A stretch of 64,000 bases of DNA, taken from contig BTUI01000001.1 in NCBI GenBank assembly GCA_045863195.1, positions 62,001 through 126,000 of the forward strand. Reading direction: 5' to 3'. The first letter of the stretch is position 1, and each line of letters opens with the position of its first letter. Origin of the DNA: W-Chloroflexi-9 sp045863195 (GTDB taxonomy: Bacteria > Chloroflexota > Dehalococcoidia > UBA2979). Both the position numbers and the translations under genes were made by a program. Positions 34,992 to 43,973 of the stretch are shown one piece after another. The notes beneath the pieces are model-generated. The model was not told the origin of the DNA and did no database searches. It was given only the letters and a program-made list of their open reading frames with translations.

Positions 34992-36910
34992 GCCACGCTC
35001 CCATCCCGCGGGTCGCCCGCCTCTACCGGTCGGCGCCCGGTCGCTACCTGATACTCGCGCGCGAGCGCCCGCTGGCGCTGCGCCGTCTCCGTGAACTCGT
35101 CTGACACCTCGCCGACGACCGCCACTGGGCCGCCGTCACCGTCCGCACGACGGGCGGCACGCAGCGCCTCCGCCTGCTCCCGCGCGACGGCGAGGAGCCG
35201 CGCGGCCTGCCGGCGGGCGCGGAGTTCGCGCGCCATCGCCGTCACCATGTCCGCCACATGTCGGGGCTCATACGCCGGCAGGGAGGCCGCCCGAAGCGCC
35301 TCGTAGCGCTCGCGGGTGTCCGTCTCCAACCCGGCGACGTGTTCCGGGAGGTCGACATCCGCCACCCATGCCTCGAACACGAGGCGGTTGAGGCTGTCCT
35401 CGAACGTGGCGGGGTCAAGGCCGACCGCCGCGCCGCGAGACTCGTGGCGCTGGACGATCAGTTCCAGCAACTGGGTCTCGCCGTCACGGGGCGCCGCCGT
35501 GGCCTTCTTCGCCGCCTTCACCTCGGCCGGCGTCGGCACGGGGCGGGGCGTGGCCGCCGGGCGCAGCGCCTGCTGGCGGTGCGCGGCGAGCATCCGGTTC
35601 ACCGTCGCTTCGTCCACCGAGGCGAAGCGGGCGACCTTCTGGACATAACTCGCACGCACGACCTCGTCGCCGATCCGCGCGAGGTAGGGCAGCAACTGCT
35701 CCACGGCGTGCGACCGCGCGCGGGCGTCCGCGGGGTCAATGCCGGCCGTGGTCACCTCGAACAGGTGGTCCAGCACCGGCTTCGCACCGCCGAGGAGCGC
35801 GCGGAAGCGGTCGGCGTCCTTGCGGACGAGCGAGTCCGGGTCCTCGCCGGCCGGCAGGGCGACGACGCGGATATCGGCGTCCAGCACCTCCTGGTAGGAG
35901 ACGAGCCCACCGAACCCGAGCGAGACGGTGTCGCGCCGGTCGGCGACGCCCGCCGCGACCTCCACGCCACGGAGCGTGGCGGCGGAGCCGGCGTTGTCGG
36001 CGTCCAGCGCGAGCACCACGTTGTGGGTGTAGCGCTTCAGTAGTTCCATCTGCTTCTCGGTGATCGCGGTGCCGTTGGAGGCGACCACGTTGGTCACCCC
36101 GAACTGGTGCGCGGCGATCACGTCCATGTACCCCTCCACCACCACGGCGCGGTCCTGGCGGCGGATGTCGTCCGCGGCGCGGTCGAGGCCGTAGAGGTTC
36201 GCGCTCTTCTCGAAGAGCGGCGTCTGGGGCGTGTTCAGGTACTTCGGCTCGTCGCCCGGACGCATGGCGCGCGCGCCGAAGCCGATCAGGCGGCGGCGCG
36301 CGTCCCGGGTCGGGAACATCAGCCGCGCCCGGAAGCGGTCGTACGCTCCTCGATCACCCTCGATCGCGAGGCCGGCCTCCACGAGGTCGGCGGGCTTGAA
36401 GCCGCGCGTGACGAGGTGGTCGATGAGGCCGCTCCAGCCGTCCGGGGCGTAGCCCAACTGCCACGTCTCGATGGTGGCCGTGTCCAGCCCGCGGCTCTCG
36501 CAGTAGGCACGTGCCTCCGCGCCCTCCGGCCCGGCGAGGGCGGCCTCGAAGTAGACGGCGGCGGCCTCGTTCGCGGCGAGCAGCCGCTCGTGCACTTCAC
36601 GCTCGGCGACTTCACGCAGGCTCGGGGCGCGGAGCTCGATGCCGGCGCGCTCCGCACAGAGGCGCAGGGCCTCCTTGAAGTCGAGCCCTTCCTGACGCCG
36701 GACGAACTCGATCACGTCGCCACCGGTGGAGCAGGAGCCGAAGCAGTGCCAGGTCTGGCGCTCCTGGTCGACGACGAACGACGGCGTCCGCTCGCTGTGG
36801 AACGGGCACCGGGCCTTCCAGGAACGCCCCATCTTCTTCAGTTCGGGGACGTAGCCGGACACGACATCCACGATGTCGAGGCGCGCCTTGATGTCGTCGA
36901 TCTGGGTCAT
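34988..36910 (-). CDS. dnaG: DNA primase
   Basis: 640 residues. The CHC2 zinc-binding domain is at the N-terminus (CPFHSERTPSF, HCFGSC). The RNA polymerase/TOPRIM core follows (GFGARAM, VVEGYMDVIA, LALDADNAG). A helical C-terminal DnaB-binding region contains a basic/Pro linker near 450. It makes RNA primers for replication. The stop overlaps the rpoD start (ATGA). The ATG is immediately preceded by a 16-bp palindrome and has no ribosome site. Confidence 0.96.
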
Positions 36911-36926
36911 GTGTCTATGTAGACAC
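36911..36926. promoter_or_regulatory. 16-bp inverted repeat abutting the dnaG start codon
   Basis: GTGTCTA-TG-TAGACAC, 7-bp arms and 2-base centre, ends directly at the dnaG ATG. It occupies the -16 to -1 region where a leaderless -10 would sit, which suits an operator. A short mRNA hairpin is less likely given the two-base centre. Confidence 0.5.
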
Positions 36927-36956
36927 CGGACCCGCCGGATCGTTACGCCCAGATCG

Positions 36957-37409
36957 TCAGGCCGCGCCCCCGGGCGGCTGGATCACGGGGATCACCGGCG
37001 GCGGGGTCGCCACCGGGCGATTCCGCACACGCTCCGCCGCCGCCTCCCGCGCCTCGATGCCGGCGACCAGCGCCTCCGCCGCATCCGCGCCGAGGCCGGG
37101 GAGGTCGAGCGCCTGCAGCGCCTGGTAGCGCGCGCCGGCGAGGGCGTGGACGACCTGGGGCGGCAGCGGGCGCTCCGGCACGGCCACCTCGGCCGCCTCG
37201 CCGCGCAGCCGGGCGGCGTCCGCCCGCTCCTCCGCGGCCAGCCGCGCGAGCAGCCGAACCACGGTCACCCCGTCCCCGAGGTTGGTCGCGAAGTCGCGCT
37301 CCGTCACGCCCTCGAGCGCCGCGAGTAGCGCGGCGCGGGACGCCTCCAGGCGCGCCCGGAGGTGGGCGCGGGCGTCGGCGTCGAGCGGGGTGGGGGCGCC
37401 TTCGGTCAT
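36957..37409 (-). CDS. Small helical protein, possibly DinB-like, upstream of dnaG
   Basis: 150 residues, mostly Ala/Arg/Leu-rich helices. ASRAALLAALEGVTERDFATNLGDGVTVVRLLARLAAEERAD resembles the first helices of DinB/YfiT-type four-helix proteins. The metal-binding histidines are not evident and the chain is short, so this is only a resemblance. The tail is Pro-rich (PPPVIPVIQPPGG). It starts 10 bases after the CARDB gene stop and ends 46 bases before dnaG, so it is co-transcribed with the replication block. Function unknown. Confidence 0.6.
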   Translation of the reverse strand: MTEGAPTPLDADARAHLRARLEASRAALLAALEGVTERDFATNLGDGVTVVRLLARLAAEERADAARLRGEAAEVAVPERPLPPQVVHALAGARYQALQALDLPGLGADAAEALVAGIEAREAAAERVRNRPVATPPPVIPVIQPPGGAA

Positions 37410-37419
37410 GGCCGGGAGG

Positions 37420-38478
37420 CTATCGCGGGTAGGTGTTGTTGGCGATCACGGCGTCGTCCACGCCGTCCGAGGAGAGCCGGATGGAGATCTGCGCCAGGCT
37501 GAGCCCGCGCAGCTCCGCGAACGACACCTCCAGCGTGGCGCCCGCCTCGATCGTCCCGCTCGTCGTCTGGCGTCCGAGGAGCGCGGTGCTGGGCAACGCC
37601 TCCCGCACGCTGACCGTGAAGGAGCCGCGCACCGGGATCGGCGAGTTGTTGCGGATCACGACGACCAGGTGGCCGTCCACACCGGCGGTGTCCGCACTCA
37701 GCACCTCCAGGTCGTTCGGGACGTCCGGCTCCACGATGCCGTCCCAGGCGTTGTTGTCCGGGTCCTCCTCCGCGACCGGCGGGTCGACGATCAGGTGGAT
37801 GCGGATCGCGCTGCGGATCTGCACCGTCTGGCCCGGCACTTCCCCCTCCACGCGCTCGCCCGCGCGCAGCGGCTCACCCGGCCGCGCCACGCGCAGCGGC
37901 ACCGCCTCGCCCTCGTTCACGGAGACGAGGATCGTGCCGGGCGCGTCGCCGGCGCCCTGGTTGCGGACCGTCAGGTGCAACCGGTTCTCGCGCGCGAAGG
38001 CGGCTTCCACGATCAGGTCGGGGAGGTCAGGGGTGAACGTGGGGGCGCCCACCGCGCCGCCCGCGCGCGGGTCGGCGAGCACCGGCAGCGTCGCCGCGTC
38101 GACGCCCTCGACCTGCGTGGCGAGCACCCAGCCGATCACCGTCGGCCGCGCGGAGGGGCCGAGGGCGATCCACTGGCCGTCCGCGGAGCGGCCCAGCACG
38201 CGGATCGGTTCGGTCTGGAGCAGCCGCGCGACAATCGCCACCTGGTCGCTCGGCGCGGAACGCAGGTCGACCGTCCCGATCAGGTGTGGCGCGCCCGCCT
38301 CACCCGCGACCGAGGTCGGCGTGACGGCCGGCACAGGATCGTCGCCGCCACGGTTGAGCACGACGAACAGGAACGATGCGACGGTCACCACGATCACCAC
38401 GCCGATGACCGCGCCGGCCGCCTCGAAGCGCCGCCGCTCCTCGATCACCTCTTCCAGGCGCTCGTCGTCGGCGTTCAT
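37420..38478 (-). CDS. Membrane-anchored protein with SH3-like and CARDB-type domains (copy 2)
   Basis: 352 residues. A charged cytosolic N-terminus and one membrane helix (about 20-42) are followed by an SH3b-like segment (IRVLGRSADGQWIAL...GWVLATQV) and two Ig-like CARDB domains. The first begins PDLIVEAAF and includes DNNAWDG; the second begins NDLEVLSAD and closes at ANNTYP. The bulk of the protein lies outside the cell. CARDB domains act as adhesion or scaffold modules. Its ATG overlaps the stop of the related upstream gene by four bases, so the pair is coupled. The role inside a replication operon is unexplained. Confidence 0.75.
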   Translation of the reverse strand: MNADDERLEEVIEERRRFEAAGAVIGVVIVVTVASFLFVVLNRGGDDPVPAVTPTSVAGEAGAPHLIGTVDLRSAPSDQVAIVARLLQTEPIRVLGRSADGQWIALGPSARPTVIGWVLATQVEGVDAATLPVLADPRAGGAVGAPTFTPDLPDLIVEAAFARENRLHLTVRNQGAGDAPGTILVSVNEGEAVPLRVARPGEPLRAGERVEGEVPGQTVQIRSAIRIHLIVDPPVAEEDPDNNAWDGIVEPDVPNDLEVLSADTAGVDGHLVVVIRNNSPIPVRGSFTVSVREALPSTALLGRQTTSGTIEAGATLEVSFAELRGLSLAQISIRLSSDGVDDAVIANNTYPR

Positions 38479-39263
38479 TCGTCCGTCCCCACCAGCAGCA
38501 CACGCCGGGTGTTGTTGAACTCGTTGCTCTCTTCGACCTCGTTGCCGGGGTCGACCTCGATCACGTACAGCCCGGTCGCCGTCACCACCGTGCCCGTGTT
38601 GATCGAGGCGCTCCGTCCCGCCCCCAGCGGCGATCCACTGAGGTCCACGTCCAGCACACCCACGATCTCACCATCGGCGGTCGTGATGCGCAGGCCGACC
38701 TGCCCGTCAAACGGGGCCCGGCCGATGTTCGTGATGCGGACGGCCAGTTGCCCGGTGGGCTGGACGTCCGCGCTGCTCACGGTCAGATCGGGCAGGGCGG
38801 ACGGGTCGTCCGTGCCGCCGGCCCCGGTGCCGCCCTCGGACCCGGAGGCGCCGGCCAGCGCCGGCACCGCGGCGAGGTCCGGCAGGCGGTCCGCCACCAG
38901 GTGCGCCTTCGGGATCCAGCCCTCCAGCGAGGAGGTCACGGGGTAGATCACCCGCAGCCACTCGTCGTCCTCGGTGCGTCCGGTGACGCGCACGGTGCGT
39001 CCCTCCGGGATGATCGCGACGAGGTCGGCGGAGCGCGTCGGTCGGCCGTACATGTTGGAGGTGAGCGCGACGACGGCGAGCGTCCGGGCGTCCGGCGCTT
39101 CCGTGCCGGTCACCTCAGGCGTGGAGGGCGCCCCTTCCGAGGCATCGACGAACCAGATCGCCGCCATGGCGACACCCGCGATAAGGACGATCAACAGCCC
39201 GGCGATGGTAGGTGCGCGCAGCGGTGCCCTCCGACCGTCCGTGTCATCCGTGAACGCGACCAT
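38475..39263 (-). CDS. Membrane-anchored protein with SH3-like and CARDB domain (copy 1)
   Basis: 262 residues from ATG 39263. One membrane helix (about 18-38), an SH3b-like domain (NMYGRPTRSADLV...GWIPKAHLV, about 65-120), a Gly/Ser/Thr linker and one CARDB domain (PDLTVSSADVQPTG to EVEESNEFNNTRRV). Same architecture as the next gene but with a single CARDB repeat, suggesting duplication. It starts 23 bases after the dgt stop. The ribosome site is weak (GGTAGG next to the ATG). Confidence 0.78.
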   Translation of the reverse strand: MVAFTDDTDGRRAPLRAPTIAGLLIVLIAGVAMAAIWFVDASEGAPSTPEVTGTEAPDARTLAVVALTSNMYGRPTRSADLVAIIPEGRTVRVTGRTEDDEWLRVIYPVTSSLEGWIPKAHLVADRLPDLAAVPALAGASGSEGGTGAGGTDDPSALPDLTVSSADVQPTGQLAVRITNIGRAPFDGQVGLRITTADGEIVGVLDVDLSGSPLGAGRSASINTGTVVTATGLYVIEVDPGNEVEESNEFNNTRRVLLVGTDE

Positions 39264-39286
39264 CCTACCGCCGTGGCGACGGGCGG

Positions 39287-40345
39287 CTACGGGATGAGCC
39301 GCAGCGCCCGCGCGCGCGCCAGTGCGTAGCCGTCCGTCATGCCGGACACGTAGTCCGCCGCCCGACGCCACGGCGGGTCCTCCGGGAGCGAGAAGCCCGA
39401 GATCTCGTCCGGGTGCGCCTCGTAGTGGCGGTAGAGCGCCTCCACGATCTGCTGGCCCCGGCGCGCCTCGGTCAGCGTCGACTCGTGCAGGTAGACGCGC
39501 GTGAACATGAACTCGCGCAGCGCGTCCGTCGCCGCCAGCACGTCGTCGCCGAGGCGGATGCGCGGCTGGTCGCCTTCGAACGTCTCGGTGGAGGCGACCA
39601 CGCAGTCGACGACGAGCGCGGCGATACGGTCGGAGTGTGTCCGCCCGAGGACCGCGTGTACCTCGCGAGGGAGGTCGGATTCGGTGATCAACTCGGCGCG
39701 GATCGCATCCTCGATGTCGTGGTTCAGGTAGGCGATGGAATCGGCGAGCTTCACGATCTGGCCTTCGAGGGTGGACGCGAAGCCCCACGCCTCCGCCGCG
39801 ACCGATTCGCGCGTCTTCGAATGCTTCAGGATGCCCTCGCGGGTCTCGGGCATCAGGTTCAGCCCGACGCCGCGGTGCTCCAGCACCTCCACGATGCGGA
39901 GCGACTGCTCGTTGTGGCGAAATCCACCGGGCAGCAACGCCGCCAGCGTCTCCTCGCCCGCGTGCCCGAACGGGGTGTGGCCCAGGTCGTGGCCGAGGCC
40001 GATCGCCTCCGTCAGGTCCTCGTTCAGGTTGAGGGCGCGGGCGATCGTGCGGGCGACCTGCTGCACCTCGATGGTGTGGGTCATGCGCGTGACCACGTGG
40101 TCCGAGTCCGGGTGCACGAAGACCTGCGTCTTGTGCTTCAGCCGGCGGAACGCCCGCGTGTGGATGATGCGGTCGCGGTCGACCTGGAACGCGCCGCGCA
40201 GCGGGTCGGGCGGCTCCGGCCGTGCCCGGCCGGGGCTCGATGCCTCGTGTGCGGCGAACGGGGAGAGCGAGGCCTCCCGGGCCTCGAGGAGCGTGCGGAC
40301 GCGGTGGATGGCGAGGCGAGGGTCGTACGTCATGCCGGGGAGCAT
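39287..40345 (-). CDS. dgt: dGTPase-like HD-domain triphosphohydrolase
   Basis: 352 residues if started at ATG 40345 (348 from 40333). RDRIIHTRAFRRLKHKTQVF, RMTHTIEVQQVAR, GLGHDLGHTPFGHAG and VKLADSIAYLNHDIED are the HD-superfamily metal ligands and substrate motifs of dNTP triphosphohydrolases. It removes triphosphate from dNTPs and so tunes precursor pools next to dnaG. GGAGG lies two bases from ATG 40345 and 14 from ATG 40333, so the start is uncertain. A TATACT -10 lies at 40371-40366. Confidence 0.92.
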   Translation of the reverse strand: MLPGMTYDPRLAIHRVRTLLEAREASLSPFAAHEASSPGRARPEPPDPLRGAFQVDRDRIIHTRAFRRLKHKTQVFVHPDSDHVVTRMTHTIEVQQVARTIARALNLNEDLTEAIGLGHDLGHTPFGHAGEETLAALLPGGFRHNEQSLRIVEVLEHRGVGLNLMPETREGILKHSKTRESVAAEAWGFASTLEGQIVKLADSIAYLNHDIEDAIRAELITESDLPREVHAVLGRTHSDRIAALVVDCVVASTETFEGDQPRIRLGDDVLAATDALREFMFTRVYLHESTLTEARRGQQIVEALYRHYEAHPDEISGFSLPEDPPWRRAADYVSGMTDGYALARARALRLIP

Positions 40346-40365
40346 CGCCTCCAAACGATAAGACG

Positions 40366-40371
40366 AGTATA
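40366..40371 (-). promoter_or_regulatory. -10 element for dgt and the dnaG-rpoD block
   Basis: Minus strand TATACT. Predicted start near 40359, giving a 14- or 26-base leader that holds GGAGG. No good -35 match is seen. Confidence 0.5.
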
Positions 40372-40433
40372 CGGTACAACCGCACGGCGGCATCTCCGGG
40401 GTGCTTCAGGTAGGTCACAACGGGCTCCCGGCG

Positions 40434-40439
40434 TATACT
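40434..40439 (+). promoter_or_regulatory. -10 element for ppdK with a long leader
   Basis: Plus strand TATACT, predicted transcription start near 40446, leaving about 160 untranslated bases before ATG 40606. It diverges from the dgt -10 about 65 bases away. Confidence 0.45.
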
Positions 40440-40605
40440 CGATGGCAAGAGACCGCGCCGGGGCGGGGAGAACCAGCCGGCGCCGGACCAACCCCCCACG
40501 TACGCACCACGCCGGGACACCACGCCCATGCGTGGCCATGTGCGTTGGCAGACACCCCTGTCCCGCCCGGAACACCGGCGCGGACGGCATGGAAGGCAGC
40601 CCTGA

Positions 40606-43341
40606 ATGACCATCGCATCCCGGGAGACCGACGCTACGCGGCCGCTGGAGCAGATGGTCCATTTCTTCGGTGACGGCCAGGCCTCCGCGGTCGACCGCAC
40701 GCTCCTGGGCGGCAAGGGCGCCGGCCTCGCCGAGATGAGCAGCCTCGGCATCCCGGTGCCGCCCGGCATCACCATCACCACCGAGGTGTGCAACGCCTAC
40801 TACGCGCTCGGCGCGAAGTTCCCGGACGGCCTCGCCGCGCAGGTGGAGGACGGCCTCCGCCGCATCGAGGAACGCGTCGGGGCCCGCTTCGGCGACCCGG
40901 CGAACCCGCTGCTCCTCTCCGTGCGGTCCGGCGCGCGCGTCTCCATGCCCGGCATGATGGACACGATCCTCAACCTGGGCCTGAACGACACCACCGCCGC
41001 CGGCCTCGCCGAGCGCTCCGGCAACGCCCGCTTCGCGTACGACTCCTACCGCCGGTTCGTGCAGATGTACGGCGACGTGGTGATGGGCGTCGCCAAGCAG
41101 TCCGAGACCGACCACGACCCGTTCGAGGTGCTGCTGAACGCCAAGAAGCGCGCCCGCAACGTGAAGGACGACACCCAACTGGACGCGGACGCCCTCCGCG
41201 AACTGGTCGCCGAGTACAAGGCGCTGGTGCTGGAGCGCACCGGCCGCCCGTTCCCGGAGGACCCGAAGGAGCAGTTGTGGGGCGCCATCGGCGCGGTGTT
41301 CTCCTCGTGGGAGACGCCTCGCGCCGTCGTCTACCGCCAGATGCACGGGTACCCGGACTGGTGGGGCACCGCCGTCAACGTGCAGGCGATGGTCTTCGGC
41401 AACCTGGGCGAGGACTGCGCCACCGGCGTGCTCTTCACGCGGAACCCCTCCACCGGCGGCCGGCTCATCTTCGGCGAGTTCCTGGTGAACGCGCAGGGTG
41501 AGGACGTGGTCGCCGGCATCCGCACGCCGAGCCCGATCACGAAGGCCGCGCGCGGCTCGGACGACCCGCCGTCCCTCGAAGAGCAGATGCCGGAGGTCTA
41601 CGCGCAGATCGCGGAGGCCTGCGAGCGGCTGGAGTCGCACTTCCGCGACATGCAGGACATCGAGTTTACGGTCCAGCAGGGCAAGCTCTGGATCCTCCAG
41701 ACGCGCTCCGGCAAGCGCTCCGGCCAGGCGATGGTGAAGATCGCCGTGGACATGGTGCACGAGGGCCGGCTGACCCAGAAGGAGGCGCTCGCGCGGCTCG
41801 ACCCGGAGCAGTTGAACGAGTTGCTGCACCCGGTCTTCCGCCGCGACGCGAAGCGCGACGTCATCACCACCGGCCTGGCGGCCTCGCCGGGCGCAGCCGT
41901 CGGCAAGGTCGTGTTCACGCCCGGCGACGCCGTGCAGTGGGCCGCCCGCGGTGAGGACGTCATCCTCGTGCGCGACGAGACCAGCCCCGAGGACATCGAG
42001 GGCATGAAGGACGCGCGCGCGATCGTGACGGCGCGCGGCGGCATGACCTCGCACGCCGCGGTGGTGGCGCGCGGCATGGGCAAGTGCTGCGTCTCCGGCT
42101 GCGCCGGCCTGCAGATCGATTACGCGCACCGCGAGTTCCATGTGGAGGTGCCCGGCCGCGGCACCGTCATCGTCCGGGAGGGCGACGTGGTGTCCGTGGA
42201 CGGCACCACCGGCGAGGTGATGCTTGGCGCGCTGCCGCTGGCGGAGGCGATCTTCCCCCCGGAGTACGACGAGCTGATGGGCTGGGTGGACACGGTCCGC
42301 ACGCTGCGCGTGCGCGCCAACGCCGACACACCCGAGGACGCGGAGCGCGCCCGCTCGTTCGGCGCGGAGGGCATCGGCCTCTGCCGCACGGAGCACATGT
42401 TCTTCGGCGCCGACCGCATCCTGGCGATGCGCCAGATGATCCTGTCGCAGACGGAGGAGGAGCGCCGCGCGGCGCTCGAGAAGATCCTCCCGTACCAGCG
42501 TGAGGACTTCGTCGGCATCCTGCGGGCGATGGCCGGGTTCCCGGTGACCATCCGCCTGCTGGACCCGCCGCTGCACGAGTTCCTCCCGCACACCTCGATC
42601 GAGATCACGGAACTGGCCGCGGCGCTCAACCTGCGCGCCGCGGACGTGGAGCAGCGCGTCGAGAGCCTGCGCGAGTTCAACCCGATGCTCGGCCACCGCG
42701 GCGTCCGCCTGGCGGTCACGTACCCGGAGATCTACGAGATCCAGACGCGCGCGATCATCGAGGCCGCCTGCACCCTCCAGCAGGAGGGCGTGGAGGTGCA
42801 CCCCGAGATCATGATCCCGCTCGTCGGCCTGGAGGCAGAACTGGAGTTGCTCCGCAGCACCACCATCGCCACCGCCGAGCAGGTGCTGAAGGAACGCGGC
42901 CAGAGCCTGGAGTACACGGTCGGGACGATGATCGAACTCCCGCGCGCCTGCGTGGTGGCGGACCGGATCGCGGAGCACGCCGACTTCTTCTCGTTCGGCA
43001 CGAACGACCTGACGCAGACCACGTTCGGCCTCTCGCGTGACGATGCCGGGCGGTTCCTGCCGTCCTACATCAAGCAGCACATCGTGGAGCGCGACCCGTT
43101 CGTCGAGCTCGACCGCGAGGGTGTCGGCGGGCTGATCCAGATGGCGATCGCGAAGGGGCGCGGCGTGAAGCCGGGCCTGAAGGTGGGCATCTGTGGCGAG
43201 CACGGCGGCAACCCGCCGAGCGTCGCCTTCTGCCACGAGGCTGGTCTGAACTACGTCTCGTGCTCACCGTACCGCGTGCCGATCGCCCGCCTCGCCGCGG
43301 CGCAGGCGGCGCTCGGCGGCGGCATCGAGGGCAACGGGTAG
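40606..43341 (+). CDS. ppdK: Pyruvate, phosphate dikinase
   Basis: 911 residues. The N-terminal ATP-grasp domain starts with LLGGKGAGLAEMSSLGIPVPPG. The central swivelling phosphohistidine domain has GGMTSHAAVVARGMGK (His near 483). The C-terminal PEP/pyruvate barrel has GLCRTEHMFF, the GTNDLTQTTFG motif and the catalytic Cys in ICGEHGG. It interconverts pyruvate, ATP and phosphate with PEP, AMP and PPi in the cytosol. GGAAGG lies nine bases before ATG 40606. A terminator follows the stop. Confidence 0.98.
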   Translation: MTIASRETDATRPLEQMVHFFGDGQASAVDRTLLGGKGAGLAEMSSLGIPVPPGITITTEVCNAYYALGAKFPDGLAAQVEDGLRRIEERVGARFGDPANPLLLSVRSGARVSMPGMMDTILNLGLNDTTAAGLAERSGNARFAYDSYRRFVQMYGDVVMGVAKQSETDHDPFEVLLNAKKRARNVKDDTQLDADALRELVAEYKALVLERTGRPFPEDPKEQLWGAIGAVFSSWETPRAVVYRQMHGYPDWWGTAVNVQAMVFGNLGEDCATGVLFTRNPSTGGRLIFGEFLVNAQGEDVVAGIRTPSPITKAARGSDDPPSLEEQMPEVYAQIAEACERLESHFRDMQDIEFTVQQGKLWILQTRSGKRSGQAMVKIAVDMVHEGRLTQKEALARLDPEQLNELLHPVFRRDAKRDVITTGLAASPGAAVGKVVFTPGDAVQWAARGEDVILVRDETSPEDIEGMKDARAIVTARGGMTSHAAVVARGMGKCCVSGCAGLQIDYAHREFHVEVPGRGTVIVREGDVVSVDGTTGEVMLGALPLAEAIFPPEYDELMGWVDTVRTLRVRANADTPEDAERARSFGAEGIGLCRTEHMFFGADRILAMRQMILSQTEEERRAALEKILPYQREDFVGILRAMAGFPVTIRLLDPPLHEFLPHTSIEITELAAALNLRAADVEQRVESLREFNPMLGHRGVRLAVTYPEIYEIQTRAIIEAACTLQQEGVEVHPEIMIPLVGLEAELELLRSTTIATAEQVLKERGQSLEYTVGTMIELPRACVVADRIAEHADFFSFGTNDLTQTTFGLSRDDAGRFLPSYIKQHIVERDPFVELDREGVGGLIQMAIAKGRGVKPGLKVGICGEHGGNPPSVAFCHEAGLNYVSCSPYRVPIARLAAAQAALGGGIEGNG

Positions 43342-43367
43342 CCGGTTCACCCGGACGGACTGACGCG

Positions 43368-43389
43368 AAGGCGGCCTCAGGGCCGCCTT
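43368..43389. terminator. Terminator hairpin after ppdK
   Basis: AAGGCGGCC / GGCCGCCTT with loop TCAG, followed by T-rich sequence on the plus strand. The loop holds the TGA stop of the converging gene at 43377. Confidence 0.88.
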
Positions 43390-43871
43390 TGCTGCTTCTT
43401 CCGCCGCCGTTCGGCCGCACGCCGCTCCTCGCCCCGGGCGCTGCGAGGTGGCCTCGGCTCCGCGACGACGGGCGCGCGGCGCGGTCCCCACGCCACGAGG
43501 CCGGTGAGGATCGCCAGCACCCCCGCCGCGGGCGTCATCACCACGCGCTCGGCGTTGCTCTGCGAGACGAGGTTCCCGGCGGCGTTGAGGAGCAGGAGGA
43601 ACGCCAGCACCCCCGCGAGGCGTCGCGCGAGCGCCACCCGGCCGTCGCCCTCCGCCAGTGGTCTCGCGGCGACCGTGACCAGCACGGCGGCGCCGAGGAG
43701 GAAGACCACGGCGGCAGCACTCGCGAGCCGGAGGCCGACGGGCAGCACGCCCTCGTGCCGCCCGCCCCAGGCGAGGTGCGCCCACGGCGCGCCAACGGCG
43801 AGCGCCGCCTGGAACGCCGACAGCGCGAGGAACCCCACGGCGGCGGCGCGCGCGACCAGGCGGACGGGCAT
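43377..43871 (-). CDS. Small four-helix membrane protein of unknown function
   Basis: 164 residues from ATG 43871, with GAGGAG six bases upstream. Four hydrophobic segments (about 5-25, 45-68, 85-103, 115-130) and a C-terminal tail rich in Arg/Lys (ERRAAERRRKKQQRRP). No family recognised. The spread of hydrophobic segments resembles DUF4149/DoxX-size proteins, but no motif supports this. A TACGAT -10-like hexamer lies about 25 bases upstream. Its stop codon is inside the ppdK terminator loop. Confidence 0.65.
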   Translation of the reverse strand: MPVRLVARAAAVGFLALSAFQAALAVGAPWAHLAWGGRHEGVLPVGLRLASAAAVVFLLGAAVLVTVAARPLAEGDGRVALARRLAGVLAFLLLLNAAGNLVSQSNAERVVMTPAAGVLAILTGLVAWGPRRAPVVAEPRPPRSARGEERRAAERRRKKQQRRP

Positions 43872-43973
43872 CGGCGACTCCTCGGTGCGGCGGGAATCGT
43901 AGCCCGCGGGCGGGTGGCGATCCCGCACCGACTTCCGGTAGGCTCCGCGAACTTCGTTCAGGGGGTGTGAACC

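Noticed and set aside
40401..40673. Possible upstream ORF in the ppdK leader
   Set aside because: It has no ribosome site, begins before the predicted transcription start and overlaps ppdK in another frame.
40330..43236. 968-codon minus-strand frame opposite ppdK
   Set aside because: Antisense shadow of ppdK caused by high GC. Its composition (long His/Leu/Val/Arg/Ala runs) is typical of shadows and no domain is present.
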